DNA of 64,000 bases. Origin: Terriglobales bacterium. Its GTDB lineage: Bacteria > Acidobacteriota > Terriglobia > Terriglobales > Acidobacteriaceae. The notes beneath the pieces are model-generated. The model did no database searches and was not told the origin of the DNA. It worked only from the letters and a program-made list of their open reading frames with translations. The DNA lies in NCBI GenBank assembly GCA_035651995.1, contig DASRER010000022.1, forward strand, positions 62,001 through 126,000. Direction: 5' to 3'. This document shows, in pieces, positions 32,679 to 42,321 of the stretch. The position numbers were made by a program, and so were the translations under genes. The number at the start of each line of letters is the position of its first letter. Positions within the stretch are counted from its first letter, which is position 1.

Positions 32679-33908
32679 ATGCGTGAAGAGGCCTGCCGCG
32701 CCTGCGGTGGACGCCGCCTCGAGCCGGTGCTCTCGCTCGGCCTCACGCCGCTGGCCAACCGGCTGCTTACGCGCGAGCAGCTCGACGAGCCTGAGCCGCG
32801 CTATCCGCTCGATCTCGTTTTCTGTCCTGCGTGCTCACTGGCGCAGATCACCGAAACCGTGCCTCCGGAGGAAATCTTTCGCGAGTACTCCTATTTCTCG
32901 TCGTTCTCCGACACGCTCCTGAAGCACGCCGAGCAGCTCGCCAGCCGGCTCACCGACGAGCGAAAGCTGAACGCCAAGAGCCTGGTCGTCGAGATCGCCA
33001 GCAACGACGGCTACCTGCTGCAGTACTACAAGCAACGCGGCGTCCCGGTGCTGGGCATCGAGCCGGCGCGCAACATCGCCGCCGTGGCGGAGCGCGAGCG
33101 CGGCATCCCGACCGTGGCCGAGTTTTTCGGCCGCGACCTGGCCGCCCAACTTCGCGCCGAGCGCGGCGCGGCTGACGTTATCCACGCCCACAACGTCTTC
33201 GCCCACCTCAACGACCTGAACGGCGCGGTGCAGGGCATGGCCGCGCTGCTCAAGCCCGATGGCGTGGTCATCATCGAGGTGCCCTATATCAAGGACCTGA
33301 TCGACGCGGTGGAGTTTGACACCATTTACCACGAGCACCTGTGCTACTTCTCGCTGACCGCGCTGGAAAACCTCTTTGCCCGGCACAAGATGGCGGTCCT
33401 CGACGTCGAACGCCTGCCCATTCACGGCGGTTCGCTGCGCGTGACGGTGGGCCGCGCCGGCACCGCGTCGCCGAACGCGCGCGTCGCCGAATTGCGCTCC
33501 GAGGAACAAAGCTGGGGCGCGGTGACGCTCGACTTCTATCGCGACTTCGGCCGGCGCGTGGAGCAGCTCAAGCGCGACCTGCGCAAGCTGCTGCTCGACG
33601 CCAAGGCACAGGGCAGGAGGGTTGCCGCCTACGGCGCCGCCGCCAAGGGCACCATCCTGCTCACTTATTTCGAAATAGGCGCCAGTCTGGTGGATTACGT
33701 GGTCGACCGCAGCACCTACAAGCAGGGACGCTTCATGCCGGGCTCGCATCTGGAAATCTTTCCGCCGGAAAAGCTGCTCCAGGCGCGGCCCGACGACGTG
33801 CTGCTGCTCGCCTGGAACTTTGCCGACGAAATCCTCCAGCAGCAGGAAGAGTATCGCCGCCGGGGAGGCCGCTTTATAGTTCCCATCCCGCAGCCGCGAA
33901 TCGTATGA
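32679..33908 (+). CDS. NDP-sugar C-methyltransferase-like protein
   Basis: 409 residues from ATG 32679, supported by GGGAG. The three-part layout of TylC3/NovU-type sugar C-methyltransferases is present: an N-terminal zinc finger (CRACGG ... CPACS), a SAM-binding domain ([32 protein letters not shown]) and a C-terminal domain ([17 protein letters not shown] ... VPIPQPRIV). These enzymes add a methyl to C-3 of a dehydrated NDP-hexose. Next to rfbF, a CDP-linked branched or methylated sugar is likely. Confidence 0.85.
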   Translation: MREEACRACGGRRLEPVLSLGLTPLANRLLTREQLDEPEPRYPLDLVFCPACSLAQITETVPPEEIFREYSYFSSFSDTLLKHAEQLASRLTDERKLNAKSLVVEIASNDGYLLQYYKQRGVPVLGIEPARNIAAVAERERGIPTVAEFFGRDLAAQLRAERGAADVIHAHNVFAHLNDLNGAVQGMAALLKPDGVVIIEVPYIKDLIDAVEFDTIYHEHLCYFSLTALENLFARHKMAVLDVERLPIHGGSLRVTVGRAGTASPNARVAELRSEEQSWGAVTLDFYRDFGRRVEQLKRDLRKLLLDAKAQGRRVAAYGAAAKGTILLTYFEIGASLVDYVVDRSTYKQGRFMPGSHLEIFPPEKLLQARPDDVLLLAWNFADEILQQQEEYRRRGGRFIVPIPQPRIV

Positions 33909-33982
33909 TTCGGAGCGGCCCGCCGCGCAGAAACTATGACCCTCGCAACTGTTGGCAACGCGATCAGCCGGGAGCGTGACCG

Positions 33983-34807
33983 ATGAAGTTCACCGTCGTC
34001 GGCGCCGGAGGGTTCATCGGATCGCACCTGGTGCGCAGTCTCAAGGCCGCGGGGCACGACGTGACCGCGCTGCGCCGCAATGACGCGCTGCCGGGCGGCG
34101 GCCTGGGTCACGTGATCTTCGCCGCCGGCATCACCGCCGACTTCCGCGAGCGGCCCTTCGATACGCTGCGCGCCCACGTCACCCTTCCCGCCGACGTGCT
34201 CGAGAAGGCGCAGTTCGAATCGTTCTGCTATCTCTCATCGGCGCGGATTTACTCGGGCGCGGCCTCCACCTCGGAGGAAGCCGCTATCCTGGTGCATCCT
34301 GAGTTGCCCGACGACCTCTACAACCTTTCCAAGCTCGCCGGCGAGGCACTGTGCCTGAATCATCCCAACCCGCGCGTGCGAGTGGTGCGGCTCTCCAACG
34401 TGGTCGGCGGCGGCGGCAGCCCGCGCGACTTTGTTCCCGCCATCGTGCGCGAGGCGCTGACGCACCACCACGTGCTGCTGCACACCGCGCTCGACTCGGA
34501 GAAGGACTACATCGCCATCGGCGACGTGCTGCAGCTCCTGCCTCGCATCGTGATGGGCGGCAAGCGGCGGATCTACAACCTGGCGTCGGGAAAAAACGCG
34601 ACGCACCGCCAGATCCTGGAAATGATCGCCGCGCGCGTTCCGTGCACTTTCGCCGCCGAAGAAGGCGCGCCCGCCGTCCGGTTCCCGCCCGTCTCCGTGC
34701 GGCGTATTGCGGAAGAATTCGCGTATGTGCCCGGGGATCTTGGCCCGGCGCTCGACGAACTCATCGCCTCGCTGCGGCGGCCCGAGGGCTCGCATGCTCA
34801 GCGTTGA
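33983..34807 (+). CDS. NAD-dependent epimerase/dehydratase (extended SDR)
   Basis: 274 residues, shorter than classical nucleotide-sugar epimerases. GAGGFIGSH (7-15) binds NAD, YLSSARIYSG holds the active-site Ser, and DLYNLSKLAGEALCL supplies the YxxxK pair. GGGAG precedes the ATG. It likely reduces or epimerises a nucleotide sugar made by the neighbouring genes. The product cannot be named from sequence. It overlaps the next gene by 14 bases. Confidence 0.8.
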   Translation: MKFTVVGAGGFIGSHLVRSLKAAGHDVTALRRNDALPGGGLGHVIFAAGITADFRERPFDTLRAHVTLPADVLEKAQFESFCYLSSARIYSGAASTSEEAAILVHPELPDDLYNLSKLAGEALCLNHPNPRVRVVRLSNVVGGGGSPRDFVPAIVREALTHHHVLLHTALDSEKDYIAIGDVLQLLPRIVMGGKRRIYNLASGKNATHRQILEMIAARVPCTFAAEEGAPAVRFPPVSVRRIAEEFAYVPGDLGPALDELIASLRRPEGSHAQR

Positions 34808-35558
34808 CCTGGAGAAGGGCGAGGTCGTCTGGGAAGAGCACGGGAGGCGGCAGGTGTACGGCATCGGCACGCCGGAGGCCTTCGCGCTCATCTCGCGCGC
34901 CTGGCTGCGCTCGGGCTGGGACACCAAGTACGTCTACAGCTTCACCTGGCTCGGCCGCCCTATCATCCAGCTTCCCGAGGACATGTTCCGCATCCAGGAA
35001 GTGGTCTGCCGGGTGAAGCCTGATGTGCTGGTGGAGACGGGCGTGGCACACGGCGGGTCGCTGGTCTTTTATGCCAACGTTTTCCAGGGCTTGGGCAAGG
35101 GCCGCGTGATCGGCGTGGACGTAGAGATTCGCCCGCACAACCGCCAGGCCATCGAGGCACACGCCCTGGCGCCAATGATCACGCTGGTAGAGGGAAACTC
35201 GATCGAGGCGGCCACCATCGAGCGCGTGCGCTCACAGATCGGGCCGGGTGAATCGGTCATGGTGGTGCTCGATTCCAACCACACGCGTGAGCACGTCCTC
35301 GGCGAATTGCGCGCGTATGCGCCGATGGTCTCGCCCGGCTGCTATATCGTGGCGTGCGACGGCATCATGCGCGACCTGGCCGGCGCGCCCCGCAGCCAGC
35401 CCGATTGGGGCACCAACAATCCGCAGAGCGCGGTGCAGGATTTTCTGAAGGAGCGCGCCGATTTTTGCCTGGAAGACCCCGCGTTTCCTTTTAACGAAGG
35501 GACCATCACGCAGCGGGTCACGTATTGGCCGAACGCGTTCCTCAGAAAAACTTCGTAG
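34794..35558 (+). CDS. CmcI-like (cephalosporin hydroxylase family) SAM-dependent enzyme
   Basis: 254 residues from the ATG at 34794, supported by GAGGG and by coupling to the upstream gene. KPDVLVETGVAHGGSLVFYA is the CmcI SAM-binding motif, and GVDVEIRPHNRQAIEAH, SVMVVLDSNHTREHVLGEL and YIVACDGIMRDL follow the family pattern. Despite the name, members in polysaccharide loci are thought to be sugar O-methyltransferases; CmcI itself works with CmcJ in cephamycin synthesis. A methyl cap could signal chain end to Wzt, which is inference. Confidence 0.8.
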   Translation: MLSVDLEKGEVVWEEHGRRQVYGIGTPEAFALISRAWLRSGWDTKYVYSFTWLGRPIIQLPEDMFRIQEVVCRVKPDVLVETGVAHGGSLVFYANVFQGLGKGRVIGVDVEIRPHNRQAIEAHALAPMITLVEGNSIEAATIERVRSQIGPGESVMVVLDSNHTREHVLGELRAYAPMVSPGCYIVACDGIMRDLAGAPRSQPDWGTNNPQSAVQDFLKERADFCLEDPAFPFNEGTITQRVTYWPNAFLRKTS

Positions 35559-35609
35559 AGACCTTGCGTGCAGCGTCTTGATGGTGGCGGAGGTCTCGAC
35601 CAGCCTGGT

Positions 35610-36578
35610 TTAAAAAATCAGCCGGCGCCATCTTCCCGCCGTCATCCGGGCGTCGCGCCAACCGACCACGACCTTCTTCAGGCCAGCCGAAATGAGCCAG
35701 GCGCGCAGCCGGACGGTGAAGCTGCGGTCAAGCCGCAAAGCGTCCTGCACAGCGGCGCGGCGGGCTTCCGAGTCGAGTTCGTGCGCGCTCAAGCGGTACA
35801 TCATCGCGATTGCCCATCGCTTTCGCGCTTTGCGCACCATCGCAGGCGGCAGCGACGAAAAGGTGCCGGCGCGCTCGTGTTTCTCGTACACGTCGGCCGT
35901 CAGCCCGGGCATGGCCAGGAGGCGCTCGGGCTCAACTTGCGACTTCCAGTTCCGGTAGAAGCACAGCGGTTCGGGCAGATGCGCCACGCTCCCCTGCCGC
36001 AGCATCGTCAAGTCAATGTCCCAGTCGCCGGCGCGCCACAGTTTCGGATCGAGGCCGCCCGCCGCACGATACGCCGCGGTGCGCATCATGCTCGCTACGA
36101 AGTTGTGCACCGGGCCGAAGACGTAGCGCCGCAGTTCTTCCTTGCCGGGCCTGAATACTGAAGTTTCCGCGACTTCGTTCACGATTTTCAGCTCGCGCCC
36201 CTGCTCGTCAATCTCCACGAAGGCGCAGGAAGCCCACACCGCATCGGGATGGCGATCGAGCACCGCGGAAAGCTTGGCGCAGAAATCGGGATGCAGCATG
36301 TCGTCGGAGGGAAGCACGCACATGTACTCGCCCTGCGCGTGCGAGACGCAGAAATTGAAATTGTCGGCGATGCCCAGGTACCGCGGCGGGCGCACCACGC
36401 GCATCCGCGGGTCGCAAAATTCATTCAGCACCGCGTCGGCGCCGTTGCTGGTGTGGTTCTCCGAGACGATGATCTCGAACGAATCGTAATTCTGCGCCAG
36501 GGCGCTGGCGAGCGCGCGGCGCAGGTAGTCCGGCCGCGCATTGTAGGTGGGCATGCAGATCGAGACCCGCGCCGGCAT
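35610..36578 (-). CDS. Glycosyltransferase family 2
   Basis: 322 residues. VSICMPTYNARPDYLRRAL starts the GT-A fold, SFEIIVSENHTSNG follows, and LPSDDMLHPDF contains the metal-binding Asp pair (near 91-92). Further on, GDWDIDLTMLRQG matches the acceptor-side acidic motif. It would add one sugar from an NDP donor to the lipid-linked glycan on the cytoplasmic face. It is the only minus-strand gene in this stretch and converges on the CmcI-like gene. Confidence 0.87.
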   Translation of the reverse strand: MPARVSICMPTYNARPDYLRRALASALAQNYDSFEIIVSENHTSNGADAVLNEFCDPRMRVVRPPRYLGIADNFNFCVSHAQGEYMCVLPSDDMLHPDFCAKLSAVLDRHPDAVWASCAFVEIDEQGRELKIVNEVAETSVFRPGKEELRRYVFGPVHNFVASMMRTAAYRAAGGLDPKLWRAGDWDIDLTMLRQGSVAHLPEPLCFYRNWKSQVEPERLLAMPGLTADVYEKHERAGTFSSLPPAMVRKARKRWAIAMMYRLSAHELDSEARRAAVQDALRLDRSFTVRLRAWLISAGLKKVVVGWRDARMTAGRWRRLIF

Positions 36579-36712
36579 CGAGCAGCACTATAGCGCACGT
36601 TTTCCGGCTCCCCGCGGGCCATCGCGGCCGCGCATTCGCAACGGCACCTGCCGCCATCCGGGTTAGAATCGGAGTGAATGCGCTAAAAAAAAACGGGAAA
36701 CCGGCGGCCTGA

Positions 36713-37990
36713 ATGGCGGGCAAACAACAATTCCGGATTTGCGTTCTCACCGCCGCCCACCTGGCCATGTGTCCGCGCATGGTGAAGGCGGCGAGGACGC
36801 TGGCCGAGGAGGGATACGACGTTCGGGTCGTCAGCGCCCGGTACCACGACTGGCCCGACGAGATTGATGGCGACCTGACACGCAGAGGCGGCTTCCGTTG
36901 GCAGCGCGTGGACGTAGGCCGCTCCACCGCGCCGCTCTTGCACTTCGCGAGCGGCGGACGTTATCGCGCTGCCCGCGTCCTGGTTGAACTGGGCGGCGTA
37001 CAACGCGCTCCGCTGTTCCTCCTCGCGCGCGCTTTCGGCCGGCACCACTCCGAGTTGCTGCGCGCCGTCCTGAGTGAGCGCCAGGACCTGATCTACGCCG
37101 GGACCGGGCTCGCGCTCGCAACCGGAGCGGAAGCGGCGCGGCGGCAAGGCGTTCCCTACGCGCTCGACCTGGAGGACTTCCACAGCGCCGAACAGGACGA
37201 TTCGCCGCAATCACGGCTCTCGCACCGGCTGATCGAGCGCATCGAGTTCGAAATCCTTCCCGGCGCAGCCTTCCTCACCGCCGCAAGCCCGGCCATGGCG
37301 GAGGCGTATGCGCGTAAGTACGGTTTACAGCCGCGGGTACTCAACAACACGTTCCCGCTGCCCACGCGCGCGCCAGACTTCTCCAGCAACGGTGACCGCC
37401 TGCGTCTTTACTGGTTCAGCCAGACGCTCGGCGCCGGGCGCGGACTGGAAGACGCCGTCCTTGCCATTGGCCAGGCCGGCATCCGGTGCGAGTTGCACGT
37501 GCGCGGGGTGCCGAGACGCGGGTATATGGAGCAGTTTCGCGAGTTTGTCGCCGAGAAGGCGCCCAACGCAACGCTGCGGCACGATCTCCCCGCTCCTGAC
37601 GATCCCATTGACCTGGCGCGCGGGCACGACGTTGGCCTGGCGGTGGAAGACGGACACGTCTTCAACCGCAGCATCTGTCGCACCAACAAGTCATTCACCT
37701 ACATGCTGGCCGGACTTGCCGTGGTCTTCACGCGAACGGAAGGCCAGGCCGACTTGGCCGACAGCCTCGGGGAAGGCGCGGTGTCGTATACCCCGGGCGA
37801 TATCGCCGCATTGGCCGCGCACTTGAAGCGCTGGGCCGGCGATCCCGCGGCCTTGCGCCGGGCGAAGGAAGCTTCGTGGGCGGCGGCGCAGCGGCGCTGG
37901 CGCTGGGACCATCCTTTGGAACGCGGCGCGCTTTTGGATCTGGTGGCGAAGACGCTCGGCGGGCCAGCTTCGGACGCCGCCTCGTCGTGA
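36713..37990 (+). CDS. Glycosyltransferase family 4-like (GT-B)
   Basis: 425 residues. The N-terminal half (RICVLTAAHLAMCPRMVKAARTL) and LYWFSQTLGAGRGLEDAVLAIG at the domain boundary fit GT-B retaining enzymes. The donor-site acidic motif is atypical (VEDGHVFNRSICRTNKSFTYMLAGLAVV), as in some family 4 members of O-antigen loci. The frame ends with a Trp/Arg-rich helix. It is the first of a plus-strand run to 43865. Confidence 0.78.
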   Translation: MAGKQQFRICVLTAAHLAMCPRMVKAARTLAEEGYDVRVVSARYHDWPDEIDGDLTRRGGFRWQRVDVGRSTAPLLHFASGGRYRAARVLVELGGVQRAPLFLLARAFGRHHSELLRAVLSERQDLIYAGTGLALATGAEAARRQGVPYALDLEDFHSAEQDDSPQSRLSHRLIERIEFEILPGAAFLTAASPAMAEAYARKYGLQPRVLNNTFPLPTRAPDFSSNGDRLRLYWFSQTLGAGRGLEDAVLAIGQAGIRCELHVRGVPRRGYMEQFREFVAEKAPNATLRHDLPAPDDPIDLARGHDVGLAVEDGHVFNRSICRTNKSFTYMLAGLAVVFTRTEGQADLADSLGEGAVSYTPGDIAALAAHLKRWAGDPAALRRAKEASWAAAQRRWRWDHPLERGALLDLVAKTLGGPASDAASS

Positions 37991-38020
37991 CCGCCGGCCG
38001 GAGGACCTGCCTCACCGCCT

Positions 38021-38824
38021 GTGGCTGAATTGCCACTCCAGCGGCAAACCCAAACCAGCTTAAGATGGGGCGACTCCTTTTACATCAGGGCGGGCGTGAT
38101 CGACTTTTCCGGCATCTCGGCGCGAACCTGGCATGGCAAGGCGCTCCGCGGACTGCTGCGCCTGGTGCCGCCTTCGGCCACCGTTCCCATCCTGCAAGGC
38201 AGACTGCGCGGCAAGCGCTGGGTGGTGGGCTCGGCCAACCACGGCTGCTGGCTTGGAAGCTACGAGAAGCGGCATCAACAGGTTTTTGCCGACACGGTTC
38301 GCACCGGCATGGTCGTGTACGACGCCGGCGCCAACGTCGGCTTCTACACGCTGCTCGCCTCGAAGCTCGTGGGCGCCGCCGGACGCGTCATCGCCTTCGA
38401 GCCGGACGCTGCCAACCTCGAGTATCTGCGACGTCATCTGGCGCTGAACAACGCTGCCAACGTGGAGGTCTTCGCGCTCGGTTTGGCGGACTACTGCGGC
38501 ACCGCGACGTTCGGCAGCAACGCCGGCCGCAGCTCCGGCTCGCTGTCGCCAAACGGCGACCGCACCGTTGCCGTGAACACGCTCGATTCGCTCCTCGACG
38601 AGGGCCGAATTCCTCCGCCCGGCGTCATCAAGATGGACATCGAAGGCGCTGAAGGTGCGGCACTGCGCGGAGCGGCGCGCTGCCTGCGACAGCACCGTCC
38701 CGCTCTCATCGTCTCATTGCACTCAGACCAGGCGCAGCGCGACGTGCGCAGCCTTTTAGGTGACCTAGGGTATTCCATGCGCGAGTTCGACGGCGCCAGC
38801 GAGCTGCTCGCCCTGGCCTCATGA
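38021..38824 (+). CDS. FkbM-family methyltransferase
   Basis: 267 residues. GMVVYDAGANVGFYTLLAS is the FkbM motif I, followed by VIAFEPDAANLEYLRRHL and, near the C-terminus, VIKMDIEGAEGAALRGA, which is nearly invariant in the family. It should O-methylate a sugar hydroxyl. The GTG start is likely but lacks a close ribosome site. Its stop overlaps the next start (ATGA). Confidence 0.87.
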   Translation: MAELPLQRQTQTSLRWGDSFYIRAGVIDFSGISARTWHGKALRGLLRLVPPSATVPILQGRLRGKRWVVGSANHGCWLGSYEKRHQQVFADTVRTGMVVYDAGANVGFYTLLASKLVGAAGRVIAFEPDAANLEYLRRHLALNNAANVEVFALGLADYCGTATFGSNAGRSSGSLSPNGDRTVAVNTLDSLLDEGRIPPPGVIKMDIEGAEGAALRGAARCLRQHRPALIVSLHSDQAQRDVRSLLGDLGYSMREFDGASELLALAS

Positions 38825-40182
38825 AAACGGTGGCCATCATCGCACCCGATTTTGCGCCGAGCAATCATCCGCCGGCGTTGCGCGTTCGTTTCTTCGCTTC
38901 GCACCTGGCCGAGTTCGGATGGCGTCCCATCATCATCACCACCAAGCCGGCCTCCTACGAGTGGACGATTGACCAGGAGAACCTGCAACTTCTCCCGCCG
39001 TCGCTGGAAGTGATCCGCACCGAGGCGTTCAGTCCGAAGTTCACGCGTATCTTCGGAATCGGCGACCTCGGCTTGCGCACCATGGGCCAACACTGGCGCG
39101 CGCTGAAGCAGTTGTGCCGCCGCGAGCGGGTGGACGCGCTCTTCATACCGGTCCCGCCGAACTATCCCATGCTGCTCGGACGGCTGGCGCATGCGCGGCT
39201 GGGGCTGCCCTATGTGGTGGACTATATCGATCCGTGGGTCAGCGACTACTACCGCACTGTGCCCAGAGAGCGGCGCCTGCCGAAGGTGGGGGCGTCGGCT
39301 TGGCTCGCGCGGCGACTCGAGCCGATCGCGCTGCGTCGCGCGGCGCAGATCACCGGCGTTTCGCTCGGGACGACTGATTCTGTGGTCAGCCGCTACCGCT
39401 GGCTTGGCCGCGAGCAAGCCACCGAAATTCCCTACGGCGGCGAGCCCGCCGATTTTGATTACGCCCGCGCTCATCCGAGAAGCGAGAACAGCTGGGGCAC
39501 CGACGGCTTGCTGCACTTCGGATACATCGGCGCGTATACCGTCGCGATGGCGCCGGTACTGCGTGCACTGTTTGCTGCTGTGAAGCTTGGCCGCGACCGC
39601 CGGCCGGATTTCTTCGGGAAGTTGCGCCTTCACTTCGTCGGCACCAACTACGGCGGAAGCAAGCCGCTGGTGCTGCCCTGGGCGCGCCAAGCCGGCATAG
39701 AAGACATGGTGGAGGAGCGGCCGCAGCGCGTCGCCTATCTGGAAGCCCTGCAACTGCTCACGCGCTGTCACGCGCTGGTCATCGTTGGCTCGGAAGAGGC
39801 GCACTACACCGCGTCGAAGGTGTTTCCGTACATCCTGGCTCGCCGTCCGGTGCTCGCCATTCTGCACGCCGAGAGCAGCGCCACCGCCATTTTGCGGCAG
39901 ACTCGCGCGTGCGATCCCATCGTCTTTCGCTCCTCGCCGGAGTTGGAGGGCAAAGCGGCGGAGATCCTCGCTGCGCTGGAAAAGCTCATGGTCCTGCCGC
40001 ACGACTTCGCGCCGCCCACCCGCTGGGAAGATTTTGAGCCGTACACGACCCGCGCCATGACGGGGCGGCTTGCGGCGGTTCTCGATCGCGCCATCGGCAT
40101 TGAAGCCGCGGATACAATCGGCGTCCAAGCCACCAAGTCCCAACAGGAAGGGGGTCCCGCTTGCCCAAGCGCCGCTCACTGA
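38821..40182 (+). CDS. Glycosyltransferase family 4
   Basis: 453 residues. PDFAPSNHPPALRVRFFASHL is the usual opening of WbuB-like enzymes, and LHFGYIGAYTVAMAPVLRAL marks the start of the donor domain. VGSEEAHYTASKVFPYILARRPVL takes the place of the classical EGFG-type acidic motif. It would extend the glycan from an NDP-sugar. It is coupled to the FkbM gene and its end overlaps the start of the next SDR gene by 22 bases. Confidence 0.83.
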   Translation: MKTVAIIAPDFAPSNHPPALRVRFFASHLAEFGWRPIIITTKPASYEWTIDQENLQLLPPSLEVIRTEAFSPKFTRIFGIGDLGLRTMGQHWRALKQLCRRERVDALFIPVPPNYPMLLGRLAHARLGLPYVVDYIDPWVSDYYRTVPRERRLPKVGASAWLARRLEPIALRRAAQITGVSLGTTDSVVSRYRWLGREQATEIPYGGEPADFDYARAHPRSENSWGTDGLLHFGYIGAYTVAMAPVLRALFAAVKLGRDRRPDFFGKLRLHFVGTNYGGSKPLVLPWARQAGIEDMVEERPQRVAYLEALQLLTRCHALVIVGSEEAHYTASKVFPYILARRPVLAILHAESSATAILRQTRACDPIVFRSSPELEGKAAEILAALEKLMVLPHDFAPPTRWEDFEPYTTRAMTGRLAAVLDRAIGIEAADTIGVQATKSQQEGGPACPSAAH

Positions 40183-41129
40183 TCACCGGAGGCGCCGGAT
40201 TCATCGGTTCGCATCTCGCCGAAGAACTTCTGCGCCGCGGCGAGGAAGTGCACATACTCGACGACCTCTCCACCGGCAGCATGGACAACATCGACCACCT
40301 AAAGTCCAACGCCGACTTCCACTACGTGATCGGCTCCATCCGCAACGATTCGCTGGTGGCCGAGATGGTGGACCGCTGCGACATGGTGTTTCATCTCGCT
40401 GCCGCGGTTGGCGTCCGGCTGATCATCGAGAGCCCGGTGAACACCATTGAAACCAACGTGCACGGCACCGAGGTCGTCTTGAAGCACGCCAGCAAGAAAG
40501 GGAAGAAGGTCATGATCGCCTCCACTTCGGAGGTTTACGGCAAGAGCGAAGACATGCCCTTCCGCGAAGACCAGGACCTGCTGCTGGGCCCCCCCGACAA
40601 AGGCCGCTGGAGCTACGCCTGCTCCAAGGCCATCGACGAATTTCTCGCTCTGGCCTACTGGCGCGAGAAGCGGCTGCCGGTCATCGTGGCGCGCTTTTTC
40701 AATACGGTCGGCCCGCGCCAGACCGGGCGCTACGGCATGGTGCTGCCCAGCTTCGTCAGGCAGGCATTGGAAGGGAAACCGATCACGGTCTTTGGCGACG
40801 GCACGCAGTCGCGCAGTTTCACCTACGTGGGCGACGTGGTCGGGGCGGTGATCGGCCTGATGGACCACGACGATGCGGTTGGACAGGTATTCAATATCGG
40901 CAGCAGCCAGGAGCTCACCATCAACGAACTGGCCGAAATGGTGAGACAGATCACCGGCAGCCGCTCCCCGATCGTGCACGTGCCCTATGATCAGGCCTAC
41001 GGCGCAGGGTTCGAAGACACCTGCCGCCGCGTGCCCGATATCAGCAAGATCCGCAAGGCGATCGGGTATCACCCCACGCTCGACGTGCGGGGCATCATCC
41101 AGAAGGTGGTCGCGTATTACTCGGCTTGA
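40161..41129 (+). CDS. UDP-sugar epimerase/decarboxylase-type SDR
   Basis: 322 residues, TTG start supported by AGGAAGGGGG just upstream. GGAGFIGSHLAEELL binds NAD, and ASTSEVYGKSEDMPF with WSYACSKAIDEFLA gives the Ser, Tyr and Lys of the active site. RFFNTVGPRQTGRYGMVLP and GDGTQSRSFTYVGDVV are strongly shared by UDP-glucuronate decarboxylases and UDP-glucose 4-epimerases. The choice between the two is open; a UDP-pentose or UDP-galactose donor would result. Confidence 0.85.
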   Translation: MPKRRSLITGGAGFIGSHLAEELLRRGEEVHILDDLSTGSMDNIDHLKSNADFHYVIGSIRNDSLVAEMVDRCDMVFHLAAAVGVRLIIESPVNTIETNVHGTEVVLKHASKKGKKVMIASTSEVYGKSEDMPFREDQDLLLGPPDKGRWSYACSKAIDEFLALAYWREKRLPVIVARFFNTVGPRQTGRYGMVLPSFVRQALEGKPITVFGDGTQSRSFTYVGDVVGAVIGLMDHDDAVGQVFNIGSSQELTINELAEMVRQITGSRSPIVHVPYDQAYGAGFEDTCRRVPDISKIRKAIGYHPTLDVRGIIQKVVAYYSA

Positions 41130-41133
41130 GCAA

Positions 41134-42321
41134 TTGACGGCGTCGGCCGGCGCCCACGGCGCCGCCGCGGCTGGCGGCACCCGCCACCGGCTTGCCGTCG
41201 TCAGCAGCCATCCCATCCAGTACCACGCGCCCTGGTATCAGCAGCTCGCGCGACATCCTGAACTCGATTTGCACGTTTTTTTCTGCCGGCGCGCCACGCC
41301 GCAGCAGCAGGCCGATGCCGGCTTCGGCGTTGACTTCGAGTGGGACGTTCCGCTGCTGGAGGGCTACGCGCATTCCTTTCTCGACGACGGCGCGGTCGAT
41401 CAGCGTCTTGCCACCTTCGATGTCGTGCTCGTGAACGGCTGGCAGGAGCAGCGGCTCCGTGACGCGATCCGCGCCTGCTGGCGTCGCGGCGTGCCCGTGA
41501 TGGTGCGTGGCGATTCGCACCTGCGCGAGCCCCGGCCATGGTGGAAGAAGGCGGCCAAAGAGTTGCCGTACCGCTGGGCCTTGGGTCGTATGAACGCTTG
41601 CCTCGCCGCGGGGACGTGGTCGCGCGACTATTTTCTGCACTACGGCGTCCCGGCGGAGCGTGTTTTCATCGTGCCGCACATGGTGGCCGAGTCCTGGTTC
41701 GCCGCGCGCGTGCCGGAACTGGAGCGGCGGCGCGGAGAGCTCCGCCGCCAGTGGTCGCTGGCCGGGCAGGGCACCGTTTTGCTGTACGCCGGAAAACTCA
41801 TACCCAAGAAGCGCCCTCTGGACTTGCTTCGCGCTGTGCAGAAAGCTGCCGCATCGGCCAGCTTTGAACTTCTGATGGCCGGCGATGGCCCCTTACGCCC
41901 AGAGTGCGAGCGCGTTGTCGCCGAGCATCGCCTTCCCGTTCGCTTCACTGGCTTCCTGAACCAGTCGCAGATGGCCTCGGCCTACGTCGCGTCGGACGTT
42001 CTGGTGTTGCCCTCCGACGGCGGCGAGACTTGGGGACTGGTAGTGAACGAGGCCATGTCCTGCTCGCGCCCGGCGCTGGTAAGTGACCGCGTAGGGTGCG
42101 GCCCTGATCTTGTCGTTCCGGGCCGTACCGGCGAAATTTTCCCGCTTGGCGACGTTTCCGCGCTCGCCGCGCTGATTCAGAGGTATGCTGGCGATGAATC
42201 CATGTTGCAGAAAATGGGACGCCAGGCCAAAGCCCGGGCGGCCGCGTTTTCGCAGGCGCCGGCCGTCGAAGGCGTGGTCCGGGCGGTTTCCAGCATCGTC
42301 GGTGAGGCTGCCCGCCGATGA
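41134..42321 (+). CDS. Glycosyltransferase family 4
   Basis: About 395 residues if translation begins at the TTG 5 bases after the SDR stop; there is no clear ribosome site and the start is weak. RLAVVSSHPIQYHAPWYQQL opens the GT-B fold, LLYAGKLIPKKRPLDLLRAV starts the donor domain, and LPSDGGETWGLVVNEAMSC is the standard retaining EX7E-type site. It ends in ATGA overlap with the polymerase gene. Confidence 0.87.
   Translation: MTASAGAHGAAAAGGTRHRLAVVSSHPIQYHAPWYQQLARHPELDLHVFFCRRATPQQQADAGFGVDFEWDVPLLEGYAHSFLDDGAVDQRLATFDVVLVNGWQEQRLRDAIRACWRRGVPVMVRGDSHLREPRPWWKKAAKELPYRWALGRMNACLAAGTWSRDYFLHYGVPAERVFIVPHMVAESWFAARVPELERRRGELRRQWSLAGQGTVLLYAGKLIPKKRPLDLLRAVQKAAASASFELLMAGDGPLRPECERVVAEHRLPVRFTGFLNQSQMASAYVASDVLVLPSDGGETWGLVVNEAMSCSRPALVSDRVGCGPDLVVPGRTGEIFPLGDVSALAALIQRYAGDESMLQKMGRQAKARAAAFSQAPAVEGVVRAVSSIVGEAARR

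Noticed and set aside
38491-40179. A 562-codon minus-strand frame opposite the FkbM and GT4 genes
   Set aside because: Shadow; the plus-strand frames carry family motifs and are linked by ATGA overlap.
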